Shown here: piece after piece, positions 46,717 to 58,916 of the stretch
Layout: the number at the start of each line of letters is the position of its first letter
Position numbering within the stretch: the stretch's first letter is position 1
DNA from: Siphonodentalium dalli
Taxonomy: Eukaryota > Mollusca > Scaphopoda > Gadilida > Siphonodentaliidae
NCBI GenBank assembly: GCA_032622095.1
Contig: CP136068.1
Span: 116,611,509-116,675,508, forward strand
Length of the DNA stretch: 64,000 bases
Reading direction: 5' to 3'
The notes under the pieces: model-generated
Database searches by the model: none
Told to the model about the DNA's origin: nothing
What the model saw: only the letters and a program-made list of their open reading frames with translations
Position numbers and translations under genes: made by a program

Positions 46717-46951
46717 TTCGCTATTAATAATTCTTATCAGTAGTAATTCATTATGCAACTACTATTAGCTATTCGTAATTCTTATCAGTAGTAATTCATT
46801 ATGTGACTACTATTAGCTATTCATAATTCTTATCAGTAGTAATTCATTATGCAAAACGTGTCCAGTATGTGTTTGTTATCAATCTGACATCACATATGGA
46901 GACTGGTTCTGGATCTGGCCAACCTTGGCACTAATAGTGTTAAAATAACCT

Positions 46952-47396
46952 GCAAGACTTGAAATAGTGTGTCTGCCATTTGCAGAATGAGGTCCCTAGA
47001 GGGTGAATTTAATGATGCTACCCTGCACCGTGGGCTAGCATCACTAAATTCACCTTCTGGGAACCTCATTCTGCTTAGGCCTCATCTTCTGGAAACTATA
47101 TATAGTCTCAAATTAACATTGTTTTTAGTTACTTTTTCCCTTCTGTTCAGTTTCTATAACCCCTAATTTTCAGAAGATAAAATGCATAATCGGGTGACTA
47201 ATGGGATCACCAACTTCAACTAGGGAACTTCAATCTGATCCTAGGTCTCCCATAGCAGTTGAGGCCTCAGCAGAATGAGGTTCCCAGAGGGTGAATTTAG
47301 TGACACTAACCCACTGTGGGTGATAACATCACTAAATTCACCTTCTGGGGACCTCAATCTGCAAATGATAGACACACTATTGACTATTTCAAGGCC
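46952..47396. mobile_element. Twin-hairpin element, family F copy 4
   Basis: Outer end cttgaaatagtgtgtctgcc and its inverse tagacacactattgactatttcaag enclose hairpins at about 46985-47075 and 47275-47365. The spacer retains gataaaatgcataatcgggtgac. Confidence 0.83.
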
Positions 47397-47436
47397 TGAT
47401 AACCTGCAAGGTAATCACCATTGTATCCAACCATAA

Positions 47437-47790
47437 ATGCATAGACCACCATATGACAATTATACCCAAGGTGTTACAAGGACACCCCACTGGGATGAGT
47501 CCAGGTGCGGCATGTGCACACCTGACAGCACAATGGAAATTAATCGTCTACCTATCAACCACCACATGACACTACCAGTCTCGCCCCAGATGATATCCCT
47601 ATCATGGCAAACATACCTTTTGTTTGCCGGAAATCAATCAATATCAATCGAAGAGAATATTAATTATAACCGATTGGTCCTTGGTAATTGGTTAGTGGCA
47701 TGCAATGCTTCAGTTCCACTGAATAATGGCAACATGAATTATGCAATGTTTTATGATCTTCTATCGCTCAGTGATCCTAATTGGGCTTGA
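47437..47790 (+). other. Open frame of 117 codons, not supported as a gene
   Basis: Starts ATG in the e3-e2 intron, antisense to the ADAM gene. It reads MHRPPYDNYTQGVTRTPHWD and continues to a TGA. No signal peptide, domain or repeat was recognised. It could be chance or a captured fragment; a homology search would decide. Confidence 0.25.
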
Positions 47791-47876
47791 AGCTGAAGAG
47801 ATCGTAAAGCACGTCCATTGAAGCTGCTGGCCTACAATGTTTCCTTTTATGGTATGAAGCTAATCTGACTATTGTG

Positions 47877-48650
47877 TCTGTTCTCGTCATTTGGGTTTGA
47901 GTTTTAATGCTTCTGTAGACTACCATCTGGTGTTGTATGATACAGTGTCAGATTACTACAGAGATAATCATTAAAAGACCATTCATATCACCCTTTCTTT
48001 AGTATTAGGTCAAAGAAAATTGAAGATGAAATAATATTTCAGGGTTTCAGGCTAATGTTTTGAAACCTACATGTATTTTGTCTGTTCTCAAAATATGGGT
48101 TTGAGTTTTAATGCTTCTGTGGCAGGGACCAGCCTAGGGGTATCATATTGGGAGAAGTCATTTCTCCTTGTTTGGTTATTAGGGAGAAGTGGACTGTCAT
48201 CAGGGAGAAGTACATGTAACAAGTATTTAATGGCTGAATTTCATTTTACACCCCCAACATTACCCTTCTACATGTATGACCCAATAATTATTATGCAACA
48301 CAATTAGAATCCATTTATGAGACAATTATAGTTTGAAGAACACCCATTTTAATCAGTATATACTTTAAATATGCTATTGGGACATATGTATACACTGGTA
48401 TATGAGAGAGAATTCACTTCTCCCTGAGACAAAAATAGGGAGAAGATGTCTCCCATCAGCCTCTTGGCTGATCCCTGTTCTGTAGACTAGTGCTACCATC
48501 TGGTGTTGTATGATACAGTATCAGAGAATTACAGAGATGAAATCATTATAATAGACCATGCATATTACCCTTTCTTTAGTATTAGGCCAAAGAAAATTGA
48601 AGATGTAATAATATTTCAGGGTTCCACGGGGTTCAAGGCTAATTTTTATG
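47877..48650. repeat. Direct tandem duplication of about 205 bp, second copy carrying a hAT insertion
   Basis: Copy 1 (47877-48080) and copy 2 (48081-48650) share tgggtttgagttttaatgct, accatctggtgttgtatgat and ccctttctttagtattagg. Removing the 355-bp insertion plus its 8-bp duplication makes copy 2 about the same length as copy 1. Confidence 0.88.
48123..48477. mobile_element. hAT-type MITE, 355 bp
   Basis: Ends CAGGGACCAGCCTAGG and its imperfect inverse TCTTGGCTGATCCCTG; duplication TTCTGTGG / TTCTGTAG (7 of 8). Internal gggagaagt repeats. Confidence 0.83.
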
Positions 48651-48945
48651 TAGATCATGCCATGAATCTCTTACTCTGGCTTAGCGCACGTTGAGATCAT
48701 ATTCCACCAGTATAAAACCTGGGAACTTTGTGAAGTTTTGACAGGAAACCTTATAAAGTCGAAAAATAATGTCAGGAATATATTTCTTAGTAATTATCTG
48801 TTCCTCAATAATAAATGTACTTCACTGTAGGTGATGGTCCAAACTCAAAATTTCACGATTTAAGTTACTTTGTGATCGATTTTGGTTTGTGTCGGTTACA
48901 ATTATGGAATTTCTCATGGGTATAATTAATTCAAATTTATTCTCT
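48651..48945 (+). mobile_element. Family H, one-arm copy
   Basis: Starts TAGATCATGCCATGAATCTC and runs through gacaggaaaccttataaagt and tatttcttagtaattatctg to the central gcg/cga region; the inverse arm is missing. Confidence 0.72.
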
Positions 48946-48959
48946 GGAAAGGTAAGTCG

Positions 48960-49200
48960 GATGCACACATACTAGTAGATGGACAGGCTGACCGACATAC
49001 TGATTTGAGGGTTTGAGTCTAAAAGTCTAAAAAGGGGGATAACTACACAAAAAAAGTCAGACAGACATTATAGATGCAGGTGCACACTTGGTAACCCATG
49101 GTACCAAATCCATGTATCTGTAGCAAGTTTCAAAACCATTGATTGAAAAAATGTAGGAATACAAGCTTAGACAAAATTATGCATCTTGAGAAAATTTTCT
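48960..49200. repeat. Dispersed repeat family K fragment
   Basis: Shares gggggataact, cccatggtaccaaat and gtaggaatacaagct with 16085-16440. Confidence 0.55.
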
Positions 49201-49215
49201 CAAACATCAGGCATA

Positions 49216-49431
49216 TACAGTAATGCCCTAAATAATCGACTCCTTAACCACGGCAGAATTATGGGTAACTTTCAGGTTTTAGTCGGACTCATGGCTTGTT
49301 GCCATTCATCGGAAAGCTCTCAGTGAGAGCTTTCCGATGAATGGCAACAAGCCATATTTCCGACTAAATCCTGAAAAGTTACCCACAATTCTGCTGTGGT
49401 TAAGGAGTCCATTATTTAGGGCATTACTGTA
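49216..49431. mobile_element. Palindromic MITE, family A copy 10
   Basis: Full foldback with TACAGTAATGCCC and GGGCATTACTGTA tips. Confidence 0.87.
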
Positions 49432-49876
49432 CATGTAGGTGTCTATAATATAGTAAACAGTGTCATGGGAGCTCAGGGTACAGGGCCCATTACGGTATGT
49501 GCAGGGAGCCAGTCTTCAGAGGGTTAATATAAACAAGTTTGAAATATCATTGTGAAGAGTGTGGCAAGTGATGCATTTAAAACACTCAAAACATTCTACA
49601 GGTTGCAGAGAGAATCAGCAAAGAAGGAATTTTAAACTGTGAAATTATTTCAACAGCCAAGGTGATAATGGCTCAATTCTGCAGCAGAAAATATAATCTC
49701 TGACAGAGCTCTGTTCCTCATTTAGCAGGAAGGGGGCTTATTATCACAGGTGTTACAGAGGGGCCCACCTCAATGGAAAGTCATTAATGCAGGCAATTAG
49801 AGGGCTTCCCTACAGCAAAGGTTTAGAGAGATAACATACAGGAAACTAAAAACAGATTCTTAAAACAATGGAGTTA

Positions 49877-50865
49877 TTAACCCTTCCATACCTGGAGCAT
49901 CTTGAAATTTGATGAAAACCCTGTACCAATACATTCTCTTATATATGCAAGTCTCCCATCCGCATGGCATGTCTGATATGATACTCAGTTCATAATATAC
50001 ATGTAGATAGTTTTGCCCTGCACTTCTCCCCAGAACATCTTATTTGATATCCAATGGTTAACCCTTTCATGAATGGAGCTGTGTCGTATTAAAGAGAATG
50101 CAGTGGCACAGGGTTTTCGCAAAATTTCAGGAAATTCCAGTCATGGTAGATCATGCCATGAATCTCTACTCTGGCTAACGCCCGTAGAGATCATAATCCA
50201 CCAGTACAAAACCTTTTAACATTTTGAAGTTTTGACAGGGAACCTTATCAAGTCAAATAAATAACATGGGGAAAATATTTCTTAGTTGTTATCTGTTCCT
50301 TAATAATGTACTTGATGGTGAAGCTCCCAACTTGAAATTGCTTGCTTTTCTGTGACTTTTCTGAGTCGATATCACAATAAACGTGGAATGAATTATTACC
50401 CATGATAAATTGCGAAGCCAGACAAAGCAAAATCGCTCACAACGTCACTTAAATCGTGAAATTTCGAGTTGGGACCTTCACCTACAGTGAAGAACATTAT
50501 TAAGGAACAGATAATGACTAAGAAATATATTCCCCCAAGTTGTTTTTTCAACTTCATGAGATTCCCTGTCAAAACTTCCCAAATTTTGTACTGGTGGAAA
50601 ATGACCTCTACAGGCATTAGCCAGAATAGAGATTCATGGCATGATCTACCCACAGGCATGGTATGTCTGATATGATAATCAGTTCATAACATACACGTAC
50701 ATGTAGTTAGTTTTTCCCTGCACTTCTCCCCAGAACATCTTATTTGGTATCAGGTGGTTAACCCTTTCATGGCTGGAGCTGTGCTGGTGCAGCATTAAAG
50801 TGAAAGAAGTGGTACAATGTTTTCGCAAAATTTCAGGAAGCTCCATGCACTCATGGAATGGTTAA
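49877..50865. repeat. Family C fragments and a direct duplication around a family H foldback
   Basis: Family C pieces lie at 49877-49961, 50058-50146 and 50758-50865. The stretches gcatgtctgatatgatactc (about 49970) and gtatgtctgatatgataatc (about 50660) start two copies of the same 100-bp segment leading to ggttaaccctttcat. The foldback 50147-50648 sits between them. Confidence 0.72.
50147..50648. mobile_element. Family H foldback, full length
   Basis: TAGATCATGCCATGAATCTC at 50147 and the inverse ending CATGATCTA at 50648; arms of about 200 bp, with TA possibly the target duplication. Arms include gtacaaaacc and gacagggaaccttat. Confidence 0.82.
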
Positions 50866-51470
50866 CCAGTCAGTTTTGCATTGTATCATCAGGAACTGTG
50901 ACTGCATGAGCCTCTGAGAGTTTGATGAAGTGTAATCACAGTAATTTATGTTTATATACCTTCAGCTGGCATTTTAAAACTTTCATCAACAAATCATTGG
51001 TGTATACTGCAGACAGGGGGGCCCCATATCTGCCAAAATATCACAGCGCCTAGGGATGTTATCCCACTTAGATTCTGGCCCACACCATTGCATCCTGCCT
51101 GCATATTAGCTTATAATATCTCACTCAGCAGTTAATGAATATAGCTAATAAATTTCCCTGAGGATTTGTACTCAAATGCTCTCCATCATAAATTAATCTC
51201 TAAAGGCTGATATGTTTTCTTATGATTAGTATTATTAATCTCCATGCATATTTTCCATCCAGCTGAATCAGTTTAGTGCTTGAGCGGTTTGCCGATGATA
51301 GATCTCGAGTGGGATCCCTGCTGGTTTGCATATCATACTCAAATGTTTGGAACTTTCCCTGACCCATGATTTCATTATAATAGTTATTCATTCATAACAA
51401 ATACTTCATAGAGACAGAGACCACTATGGATCAGCATTCATGTCTGAAGGTGTAATCATTCAAAACTGCA
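50866..51470. other. Intron sequence with nothing recognised
   Basis: No repeat-family match or coding signal; an undistinguished stretch of the e3-e2 intron. Confidence 0.5.
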
Positions 51471-51687
51471 TACAGTAATGTCCTAAATAATCGACCCCTA
51501 TACCACAGTAGAATTATGTGAAATTTTTCAGGATTTAGTCGGAAATATGGCTTGCTGCCATTCATCGGAAAGCTCTCGGTGAGAGCTTTCCGATGAATGG
51601 CAACAAGCCATATTTCCGACTAAATCCTGAAACATTTCCCATAATTCTGCTGTGGTTAAAGGGTCATATATTTCAGGCATTACTGTA
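51471..51687. mobile_element. Palindromic MITE, family A copy 11
   Basis: Full foldback with diverged outer 20 bp (gacccctataccac on the left, gtggttaaagggtca on the right). Confidence 0.84.
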
Positions 51688-51960
51688 TGTTCAAAGGTAA
51701 ATTTTTATATTTGCCGACTCTCCTGACAAAGTGATCTTTGTAAGATAATAATACAAAACTTTTTTTGAAAACAGTAGACATAATATTTACCTAAGACTCA
51801 ACATATTCCGATATCATGATGAAAGTTTCACCAGCTGTTGGGTCAGAAGAATTAGTTTTTTATGTTAAAATTTTTAATTTCTAGTTGTTTTATCGCCTAT
51901 TGATAGGTTTACTGCTGTCATTTACAAGTCAAGGTGGGAAAAGTTTCAAATGCGCCATTA

Positions 51961-52421
51961 TAGATCATGCCATGAATCTCTACTCTGGCTAACTCCTGTA
52001 CAGATCATATTCCACCTGTACAAAACCTTGGAACTTTTTGAAGCTTTAACAGGGAACCTTATAAAGTCGAAAAATGTATGTGACGGCCCCAACTTGAAAA
52101 TGCATGCTTTTCTGTGACTGCATGAGAGCCGATATCGCAATAAACATTCAATAAATTACCCAGGAAAAATTCCATAATTTTAAGAATCACAAAGCAAAAT
52201 CGCTCACAGTTACTTAAATCGTGAAATTACGTGTTGGGACTTTCACCTGCAGTGAAGTACATTATTAAGAAACAGATAATAACAAAGAAATATATTCCCT
52301 GTGTTATTTTTTCGATTTTATAAGGTTCCCTGTCAAAACTTCTAAAAGTTCCCAAGTTTTGTGCTGGTGGAATATGATCTCTACGGGTGTCAGCCAGAGT
52401 AGAGATTCATGGTATTATCTA
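51961..52421. mobile_element. Family H foldback
   Basis: TAGATCATGCCATGAATCTC to the inverse ending TTATCTA; arms pair through gacagggaaccttataaagt. Confidence 0.8.
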
Positions 52422-52795
52422 GCGCTGTTGATGCTCCATCAAAATTCTTGGAACACCGATAAAATTTTCCAAGTCTCAGAAAGGTTCACTTGGTCAAGGG
52501 ATCCACAACTCCTTATTTATTCCTAAGTATTTCATGCACTGATGGACATTTATAATCACTGTAACATGACAAAGTGTGAAAGCAGGTTCTTCTTCATATG
52601 ACAGCTCGCCATCATTTACTGACAATTATGAGCCACCTGGAGGACAGTTTAAATTTCAAGACAATGTGGGACTCAATGGTGTTAGTTAGAGTCAAAAGAT
52701 GAGATGATGGTGACATTCATTTTTGAGTTCCTACGTTTTGGTGGTCGATATATTTTAATTTTTTTAATTTATATGATTTGTTTTTGGTCATTTCA

Positions 52796-54221
52796 TACGG
52801 AAGCCCATTGCGGTCACATGGGTCACAATAAAAAAAATTATTGCGTTTAAACGCAATAATTTATTACGTTTAAAGGCAATAACATTGCGTTTCAATGCAA
52901 TAATTTATTGCGTTTAAACGCAATAATATATATATTGCGTTTAAACGCAATAAGTTTTGTGTTTAAACGCAATAGCAGAGGTTAGAATGTATGTCAATGA
53001 CGATGTAGCTATACATATAGGCTAATTCGATAAACACCATATATTAGTTTGCTTGGGTGTTGCCTTTGGGCCGCGACCATTTAGGATCAGTTGGGATGTT
53101 CCCAAGGGGGTCATGGGGGTCACTCATCATTTGATATAATTTAACCGTAATAGTAGACTGAAAAACGTACGTCAAGATACATGTAGGCTATATAATCATC
53201 GATAAAACACCAGAAATCAGTCTGCTCATGTTTTGTCTTTGGTCAAACAAAGGATGTTATATGATGCCCCCATTATACTCTTTCACACTCCAAACAATCT
53301 CCGCCCAAATGAGTCCAAATAGAGCAACATATGTCACGATCAGTCCCTTGGCCGATTTAGGTCAAACGACGGTGCATGGCCCCAAATATTCCCTCATTTC
53401 GATCCACGCACAACATCCCACCCGATCTCCAAAATGGTCGCTGCCCAAAGCAACACACGGGCGGATTTCTTGTGCTTTATCGATCATGTAGGTACATCGT
53501 TATTGACGCATTACTGTCAAGCTGTCCTCTATAGCAAAATACTGTGGCCCACAAAACAGTCTTTTGAAACACCGGTTAAAATGGACGCCGCACAGAGGGA
53601 TCCGGATATGGAACCCATATGCCATTTCTCAGCCATCATATTGTAAGCTGGCACACAATACAGTATTTTGAAACACTCCACCCGTTAAAAATGGACGCCG
53701 CTCAGAGGGGTCCGATAATCTAGTAATGTCATTGATCAGCCCTCTTGTTCGATTTCAGTCAAACAAATTAAGAGCGTTGTGTGTTGGTCTCATTACATCC
53801 TTTCTACTGCCTAACGCCCAACTCCAATCCAAAATGGCCTCCTAACACCCTACCCCAATTGGTCCAAAATAGGGAAAAGTCGTATCTTAGTCCCTTGGCC
53901 GATTTAGATCAAACGATGGGTGATGTAGGGTGGCCCCCCAAGATTCCATTGTGAACCATGCACCCTAACTGATCCTAAATGGTCGCCGCCCAAAGGCAAC
54001 ACACGAACAGACTGATATCTGGTGTTTATCGAATTAGCCTACACGAATAGCTACATCGTCATACATTGTACCCACTACTATTGCATTTAAACCCAATAAT
54101 TTATTGCGTTTAAATGCAATAATAAAGGCAATAAATTATTGCGTTTAAATGCAATGTTATTGCGTTTAAACGCAATAAATTTGTTTTATTGCGACCCATG
54201 TGATGGCAATGGGCTTCGGTA
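52796..54221. mobile_element. Element L: 1.4-kb inverted-repeat element with palindrome arrays
   Basis: Ends TACGGAAGCCCATTGCGGTC and the inverse of TACCGAAGCCCATTGCCATC, with atttca on both sides (8 bp if one mismatch is allowed). Next to each end are arrays of a 22-bp palindrome centred on GTTTAAAC with TTATTGC arms (52837-52975; 54078-54180). Further in, about 170 bp of inverse match (aggatcagttgggat; aactgatcctaaatgg). The core has diverged direct repeats with cagtcccttggccgatttag. No transposase recognised. Confidence 0.83.
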
Positions 54222-54227
54222 ATTTCA

Positions 54228-54900
54228 TGATATTAAAAGGAGATTAAAATTATTTACAGCTGCCAGTGACTATTTCTCAGTATTTTTGCGATGTTTTTAT
54301 TTGGCCATTATGGACTGCATCAATGATGATGAGAGCTGTGACTTGCATGTTTTGTTGTCTTCAGTTGTGCTTGTGGAGGGTGGTATTACTACTAGTAGGT
54401 TACTAGTTATTACTAGGTTTAGGTTTGAATGTTGCATGTACATATATATGCCACATTAAATCATTTATAAAGAAGAGAATGTTGATGTAAATGAGAAATT
54501 TGATGTATAGTTTAAGCAGAGAGTTAGCAACATGGGGGAGTATAGCAAGCATCCTACTTAGAATGAATCCAGCTATGGATGAGATATACAGGTAGCACAG
54601 ACCGCTGATTACCAGTAAACGAGGTGCACATTAAATTACCTGCAGGGAACTTATTGTGGTTTACCTGAGTTATAATGACCGAGATTGTAAACACTCTTTA
54701 ATTCTTGGCATATGCCTTATGTTTGTCCAATTAGCTGCAAATCAGCTGATGACATAGCTGAGACTTACTGGGTGTATTCAAATCAGAGTTCTTGGTTGTT
54801 CTAGAATGACAGGGTTCCATAACTGAACACCAAGAGTAGGTTTTCACGATTTGAACACCAAGAACTGGCACAAGAACACTGTGATATGTCACGTTCACTG
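54228..54900. other. Intron sequence with nothing recognised
   Basis: Contains a short ctactagtaggttactagtt stretch; no family match. Confidence 0.5.
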
Positions 54901-55495
54901 GATTGGAAATAGTGTGTCTGACATTTGCAGAATGAGGTGCCCAGAGAGAGAATTTAGTTATACTACCCAGCGAAATGATTTTACCCTGTGCCAATGCATT
55001 CTCTTATATATGCGAGTCGACCATAGGTCGCCTCGCATATATAAGAGAATGCATTGGCTTAACAATTTTTTATCATGTTTTTTAAATAAATGTTTCTTAC
55101 AATTTTTAGGACATAAAATAAAATAACATCCATTACCCTGCAGGGAGCCCCACACATATATAGAAGCACATAGAAGAGTGTCGTCTGCTCATGTTTGTCT
55201 GGGGCTCTGTATGGGTGAAATCCTCTGGGGTAATTACTCATCTTAGGCCTCATCTTTTGGGAAGTATCTTTTGTCTTAAATAAACATGTTTTAGTTATTT
55301 TTTCCCTTCTGTCTGTATTCCCTAATTTGCCAGTGAATTTGCAGAATATAAAATGCTTAATCGAAGTGACTAACGGGCAAAAATCACCAACTTCAACTGG
55401 GGAACTTCAATCAGATCCTAGGTCTCCCATAACAGTTGAGGCCTCAGCAGAATGAGGTTCCCAGAGGGTGAATTTGGTGACACCTAGCCCTGCCA
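54901..55495. mobile_element. Family F copy 5 with a family B hairpin plus module J inside
   Basis: The left end of family F runs to about 54978, then a complete family B-type hairpin (54980-55055) and module J (to 55219), then the remaining family F spacer and part of its second hairpin. The inserted block begins ttttaccctgtgcc and ends gtatgggtgaaa. Confidence 0.72.
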
Positions 55496-56120
55496 TAACC
55501 GAATGGAACGTATCCATAGATTTTATCACAATAAAGGATATCTCTGTACCTCTAGATCTCGATAAAAAGTGATTTTCGTGCAGTTTCTTTTAAATTTCTT
55601 GATGGATTGAATTACAATGGAGATAAATGAACCCTGACTCATTGGATATTTCGGGATTTGAGCATGAAAACTGTTTGTGAGCTGATGACTCATTCACAAA
55701 CTGTTTTCTGTTTATCGCCTTATTATTGTATTGTTATTATGTGCTAAATATTAACCAATGATTATTCAACAAACAGTTCTATAAATACTGACTCCTAAAA
55801 TACTTTCAGAAAATGCTATGCAGAACGTAACTACTAGTATATACTTTCATTTGGAATGAATTAATCGCTGATGAATATATATATACTCATATAATCTTGC
55901 CAACAAGCTAGAGTGACACTGTATACATTGTTGTCAATTTGCCCATAGAATTAATGAAATCAACAAAGTTGAGGATGATTTTTTGCCATGTGTATCCGTG
56001 AACCCAAGAGTAGGGCTTATCATAACACCACTTAAAAAATAGAGAGTATCTTTCATACCCAAATCATTTTTTTCCAATACTATATTCAGCAGCACGCTTT
56101 CATACTTGATCAGATCAGTA
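55496..56120. other. Intron sequence with nothing recognised
   Basis: Short inverted pair gctgatgactcattcaca / ctcattcacaaactgttt near 55670-55700 only. Confidence 0.45.
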
Positions 56121-56569
56121 CTGCAAATAGTGTGTTTGTCATTTGCAGAGTGACGTTTCCAAGAGGGTGAATTTATTGATGCTATCCCATAATCCCGCAT
56201 AGCCTGATAGCATCGCCAAATTCACCCTCTGGGGACCTCATTCTGCTTAGACCTCATCTTCTGGGAAGTATCTATAGTATCTAATTAACATTGTTTTAGT
56301 TACTTTTTCCCTTCTGGGAAGTTTATATATCCCCTAATTTGCAGAATATAAAATTCATAATTGAGGTGACTAATGGGTGAACATCACCAACGTCAACTGG
56401 GGAACTTCAATCTGATACTAGGTCTCCCATAGCAGTTGAGGCCTGAGCAGAATGAGGTTCCCAGAGCGTGAATTTGGTGATGCAAGTCCGCCATGCGGGA
56501 TAGCATCACTAAATTCACCCTCTGGGGACCTCATTCTGCAAATGACAGACACACTATTTGCAGGCTTGA
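56121..56569. mobile_element. Twin-hairpin element, family F copy 6, full length
   Basis: gcaaatagtgtgtttgtcat outer end and inverse gacagacacactatttgcag; hairpins at about 56150-56245 and 56450-56540; spacer with ggtgactaatgggtgaacat. Confidence 0.86.
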
Positions 56570-57144
56570 TATTGATCCTATTGTTGCATAAGACTCAGGG
56601 AATAACACATCTTCTCAGTATCCCACTTTGTTTATATAAATCATTTTGTTCTCAGTTGGCAGGTAATTACAATGTTTAGCTTGGCAACGGATTTTGTGAT
56701 GCTAGGATCGATCACAAATTACTACATTATTTGTACTGATACATCCTCGTTACTTGATAACTTCAAGTTTGCACTGATACATGGTTGTTATGTTACTCAA
56801 AGCATCCCAAGACACCGGAACAGAAAGGTCAGAGGCATATTGAAGAGCTCTACCTTTGAGTTATTTGGCAACACAAAGTGAAGAGTCAAGAGTGCTTTTA
56901 TTTTGACTTACTCAAACATATTCTGACCTATAGACTATAAGAGTTAAAAATCAGAAAACAAGTCTGCAAAATATTTGTTAAAAATTCTTGACGTCTTTCA
57001 CCCACAATAGCAAAACGGAGAATGACAAATTCGCGCTGTATCTAAAAATAGTAATAAACTGGTCATGGAGAACGGGGACCAAAATAGAGCGACAAACTCG
57101 CCCATAGTCCCTCGCAAATTAAATGATTTTTTGTAAAAATCAAT

Positions 57145-57292
57145 CCCATCACAAAATTCACCCTCTGGGAAACTCATTCTGGCTCACTGAGAGCTTTCCA
57201 ATGAATGGCAACAAGCTATATTTCCGACTAAATCCTGAAAAGTTACCCATAATTGTGCTGTTGTTGAGTCGATTATTTAGGATATTACTGTA
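57145..57292. mobile_element. Family F tip joined to right half of family A
   Basis: ttcaccctctgggaaactca (57150-57182) is followed by the right arm of family A (gagagctttccaatgaatgg to ATTACTG TA at 57292). Confidence 0.7.
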
Positions 57293-57537
57293 GGCTTAAA
57301 TTATATTTATTTTTTTATTTTGAGATATTCTTATAGCTTCTATGTCTTGTATTTTATCTACAAGATTGAGCTACATGTAAGAATAATGTTGATCGTCTTC
57401 ATTATAAACTGTAATAACACGACGCTTTGACTGAGAAATCAACACATTCTGAGACACTGAAAAGTGTTTTATGAAACATTTTACAAAAAGTTTCAAAAGA
57501 ATTTCTTGTAAACCATTATAATGTTTGATTGGCAACA

Positions 57538-57788
57538 AGCCTTGAAATAGTGTGTCTGTCATTTGCAGAATGAGGTTCCCAGAGGGTGAATTTAGTGATG
57601 CTACCCCGCATAGTGGGCTAGCATCACCAAATTCACACTCTGGGAACCTCATTCTGCTGAGGTGTAAGCAGAATGAGGTCCCCAGAGGGTGAACTTGGTG
57701 ATGCTAGCCCGCTATGCAGTGTAGCATCACTAAATTCACCCTCTGGGGACCTCATTCTGCAAATGACAGGCACACTATTTCAAGGCTT
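57538..57788. mobile_element. Family F copy 7, two hairpins without spacer
   Basis: Outer ends aagccttgaaatagtgtgtc and inverse; the hairpins at about 57566-57658 and 57668-57760 are separated only by ctgaggtgtaag. The spacer of longer copies is deleted. Confidence 0.85.
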
Positions 57789-58039
57789 GGCTTGGCAAGG
57801 TATTTTGTGATGTTAGATCAATCACAAATTACCATATTAATTGTACTGATACATCCTCATTTCTTAATGACTTCAATTTTGCACTATAAATACATCCTTG
57901 TTATCTTACTGGGCGCCTCCCCAGACACCTGAACAGAAAGGTCAGGTGCATCAAAATTACAGAAAACTGGAAGTTGAGTCCCTTGAGTTATTTGGCAGCA
58001 GAAGGGAAAAGTACTTCTATTTCAATGTACTCTATTCTA

Positions 58040-58255
58040 TACAGTAATGCCCTAAATGATCGACTCCTTAACCACAGCAGAATTATGGGTAATTTTTCAG
58101 GATTTAGTCGGAAATATGGCTTGTTGCCATTCATCGGAAAGCTCTCACTGAGAACTTTGCGATGAATGGCAACAAGCCATATTTCCGACTAAATCCTGAA
58201 AAATTACCCATAATTCTGCCGTGGTTAAGGAGTCAATTATTTAGGGCATTACTGT
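58040..58255. mobile_element. Palindromic MITE, family A copy 13
   Basis: Full foldback, tips TACAGTAATGCCC and GGGCATTACTGTA. It lies 64 bp downstream of the e2 donor with a run of G between. Confidence 0.87.
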
Positions 58256-58321
58256 ACATGGGGGGGGGGGGGGGTTCTTTGTTCATTAACTACATATCTT
58301 GTGTCTTGGTGTGAAACTAAC

Positions 58322-58404
58322 CTGATTCCATGGCAGGTACTGACAGCAACACTTGACCATTCATCTCTCTTCACATGGCCATGGTAGTAACAATGTTCTA
58401 CAGT
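58322..58404 (-). CDS. ADAM exon e2: prodomain core
   Basis: Acceptor gtttcag, donor gttagttt, 83 nt. It encodes TVEHCYYHGHVKRDEWSSVA then VSTCHGIR. HCYYHGxV and STCxGLR are the diagnostic ADAM prodomain motifs. Confidence 0.97.
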
Positions 58405-58485
58405 CTGAAACATTAGAAAATATCAATTTAGGTAAGTGTCAGGGCCAGGAACCTATGTAATCTTTAAAGGTACTCAATCCGAGTT

Positions 58486-58628
58486 GATAGGGAGCCTCGC
58501 ATATATAAGAGAATGCATTGGCCTAACAATATTTACCTTCCCTATGGGAGACTCACATATATAAGAGAATACACAGGCACATGGTCTTTAATGCTGCACC
58601 AGTGCAGCTACCATCATGAAAGGGTTAA
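58486..58628. mobile_element. Family C MITE, left-truncated copy
   Basis: Starts at gatagggagcctcgcatata and ends tcatgaaagggTTAA at 58628; the spacer between hairpins is shortened. Confidence 0.72.
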
Positions 58629-58670
58629 AACTTAATTCACTTCATATGTCCCGATAGCTGCTATATGCAT

Positions 58671-58916
58671 TATAATGCCCTAAGTAATCGACTCCTTAAC
58701 CACAGAATAATTATGGGTAACTTATCAGGATTTAGTCGGAAATATGGCTTGTTGCCATTCATCGGAAAGCTCTCCCCGAGAGCTTTCCGATGAATGGCAA
58801 CAAGCCATATTTCCGACTAAATCCTGAAAAGTCAAGCCATATTTCCGACTAAATCCTGAAAAGTTACCCATAATTCTGCTGTGGTTAAGGATTCAATTAT
58901 TTAGAGCATTACTGTA
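58671..58916. mobile_element. Family A copy 14 with internal tandem duplication
   Basis: Full foldback in which aagccatatttccgactaaa then tcctgaaaagt in the right arm occurs twice in a row (about 58802-58863). Confidence 0.84.

Larger units (their letters stand above)
45195..46855. repeat. About 50-bp tandem repeat split by a hAT insertion
   Basis: Units of ttcttatcagtagtaattca plus actactattagctattc occur twice at 45195-45292 and three times at 46717-46855, on the two sides of the element at 45293-46716. Confidence 0.85.
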
